A stretch of 6,664 bases of DNA from the NCBI GenBank assembly GCA_964552055.1, contig CAZKFL010000056.1:1-6664 (forward strand). The letters run 5' to 3'. The notes beneath the pieces are model-generated. The model did not search any database. It was not told where the DNA came from and saw only the letters and a list, made by a program, of their open reading frames with translations. Position numbers and translations under genes: made by a program. Below are positions 5,783 to 6,664 of the stretch, piece after piece. The stretch is from VGMD01 sp964552055 (GTDB lineage Bacteria > Chlamydiota > Chlamydiia > Chlamydiales > 2-12-FULL-49-11). Each line of letters starts with the position of its first letter. The first letter of the stretch is position 1.

Positions 5783-6553
5783 ATGAGCAGCTCCGTTACA
5801 TGTTTGGGGGTAAATCTAGGGTGTATGGTTCCTCTCCCCAGGGGATCTAGATTTGGCATATTTACGCAAATAGCGCGGCGCATCATAGAGGCTGTTTGTG
5901 AATACTTCTCCCGAATGCAATTGAGCAAAATTAGTTGCGGATTAGGTGTAGTATTAGAGCGTAATAAGCTAGCTGGGACTAACTCGGGTATAAAATTGAC
6001 AAAGGCGATTACTGAGATTGAAACCGAACTGAGTGCTGCAAAGAAAAGGCTTGCAACGCTTCCTTTTAGAATTAACGCTAGTGATGAGATTCGCTCTAAA
6101 TTGGGTTCAATTGATGAAGTGGGTACAAATCTTGCAGCACTAAATGATCGGCTAAAAATAAGGAGTGTTGAAGAGGAAAAAGTTGCGCATGAGGTATCTG
6201 GTATTCTCGATAGGTCATTAGATGTTGCTAATACGACTTATGAATATCTTTTGAAATATCAAGATATTCGTGAAGATCAATTATCAAAGGAAGAGCGTGC
6301 GTATTTTGAGAGTACTGTTAAAGGTGATTGGAAGATGGGAAGAACTGTTTTTGTAAAAGATGTTGCTGTGCTCTTTCAGAAAGTTACGGAAAAAAATGCC
6401 GAAGATATAAAGGAGTTGTGTAAGAAGAGTGGAGTGGGGATTCCTTCTACTGATTCTGTTAGAGTCAAAGCGGATCGATTTGCCAAAGTCTATAGCCAAA
6501 TCATAGGTATTGCGCTTGGAAATCACGACCGAAATAGATATAGTTTAATTTAA
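5783..6553 (+). CDS. Hypothetical protein, 256 aa, mostly helical
   Basis: I do not recognise this family. The N-terminal 20 residues are polar, Cys- and Gly-containing (MSSSVTCLGVNLGC), without a classical signal peptide. Residues 25-43 (FGIFTQIARRIIEAVCEYF) could form an amphipathic helix. Residues 72-92 (TKAITEIETELSAAKKRL core) look like a short coiled coil, and charged helices continue through about 105-215 before a polar C-terminus. The start is fixed by a good promoter and ribosome site; Met15 is a possible alternative but would discard the 14 residues before it. The gene stands alone, divergent from the ankyrin/SET gene and closed by its own terminator. A secreted or host-interacting role would fit the promoter strength, helical content and neighbourhood, but this is only inference. 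Confidence 0.78.
   Translation: MSSSVTCLGVNLGCMVPLPRGSRFGIFTQIARRIIEAVCEYFSRMQLSKISCGLGVVLERNKLAGTNSGIKLTKAITEIETELSAAKKRLATLPFRINASDEIRSKLGSIDEVGTNLAALNDRLKIRSVEEEKVAHEVSGILDRSLDVANTTYEYLLKYQDIREDQLSKEERAYFESTVKGDWKMGRTVFVKDVAVLFQKVTEKNAEDIKELCKKSGVGIPSTDSVRVKADRFAKVYSQIIGIALGNHDRNRYSLI
5812..5854 (+). repeat. Inverted repeat inside the start of the 256-aa gene
   Basis: AAATCTAG (5812-5819) is perfectly repeated in inverse as CTAGATTT (5847-5854), separated by 27 bases that contain TCCCC-A-GGGGA (5835-5845). It begins 30 bases into the reading frame. It could form a stem in the mRNA shortly after the start codon, or be a DNA-binding site, or be chance. Confidence 0.4.
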
Positions 6554-6560
6554 TTAATTC

Positions 6561-6606
6561 GAGAACCCGCTCCTGGAGTGGGTTTTCTGTTTTATTTTAG
6601 ATTTTT
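6561..6606 (+). terminator. Intrinsic terminator of the 256-aa gene
   Basis: Bases 6561-6572 pair with 6576-6587 in a continuous 12-bp stem with two G-T wobbles around a CTG loop. A T-rich tract follows (TGTTTTATTTTAG, continuing in further T runs). The hairpin starts 7 bases after the stop codon at 6551-6553. This is the only classical rho-independent terminator seen in the window. Confidence 0.88.
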
Positions 6607-6664
6607 ATTTTTTTCTTCTAGGAAATAAATCAGAGTTTTTGTAATCTATTGCAATCTTTACGAC
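6607..6664. other. Right edge, no gene recognised
   Basis: This is T- and A-rich DNA after the terminator. I see no coding start with a ribosome site before the window ends. It may be the flank of a gene lying beyond the window. Confidence 0.5.

Noticed and set aside
5710..5928. Minus-strand 72-codon frame with a hydrophobic C-terminus
   Set aside because: It overlaps the promoter, ribosome site and N-terminus of the well-supported 256-aa gene on the opposite strand; the hydrophobic part comes from AT-rich intergenic DNA.
6284..6526. Minus-strand 80-codon frame near the right edge
   Set aside because: It is antisense to the 256-aa gene, with no start signals of its own.
1..6664. CRISPR array, tRNA, rRNA, transposase or integrase
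   Set aside because: I looked for spaced direct repeats, cloverleaf-like sequences and recombinase motifs and found none.

Overview
This AT-rich window looks like chromosomal DNA of a chlamydia-like intracellular bacterium outside the Chlamydiaceae. That assignment is an inference. It rests on an arabinose-5-phosphate isomerase with the CPFDLAPTTST wording I associate with chlamydial KdsD proteins, a NhaD antiporter, and a fused ankyrin/SET protein of the kind found in host-associated bacteria. A complete isocitrate dehydrogenase argues against the classical Chlamydiaceae, which lack that step of the TCA cycle. A host-associated alphaproteobacterium is the main alternative, because its isocitrate dehydrogenases have the same eukaryote-like form.

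Left half (about 1-3585), metabolic: a short run of ACGCAAAG-type repeats at the left edge is followed by an NADP-type isocitrate dehydrogenase on the minus strand. Only 30 bp separate its start from the divergent kdsD gene. kdsD overlaps nhaD by one base (TAATG), so the two form a tightly coupled pair joining LPS-Kdo precursor synthesis to Na+/H+ exchange. A likely kdsD promoter lies on top of the icd start region and would make a nearly leaderless mRNA.

Right half (about 3585-6664), accessory: after a hairpin and two abutting AT palindromes come three genes that each look singly transcribed. They are a 97-aa protein of unknown function, a 521-aa ankyrin/SET protein (a candidate secreted lysine methyltransferase with an unusual SET core) on the minus strand, and a 256-aa protein of unknown function on the plus strand, closed by a clear intrinsic terminator. 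The 97-aa and SET genes overlap tail to tail by 26 bp. The SET gene and the 256-aa gene are divergent across a 237-bp spacer carrying a recognisable promoter for each. A role in host interaction for this block is inferred from the SET/ankyrin architecture and the lack of recognisable metabolic function in its neighbours.

No rRNA, tRNA, CRISPR array, transposase or other mobile element was recognised. No gene-free stretch exceeds 300 bases.
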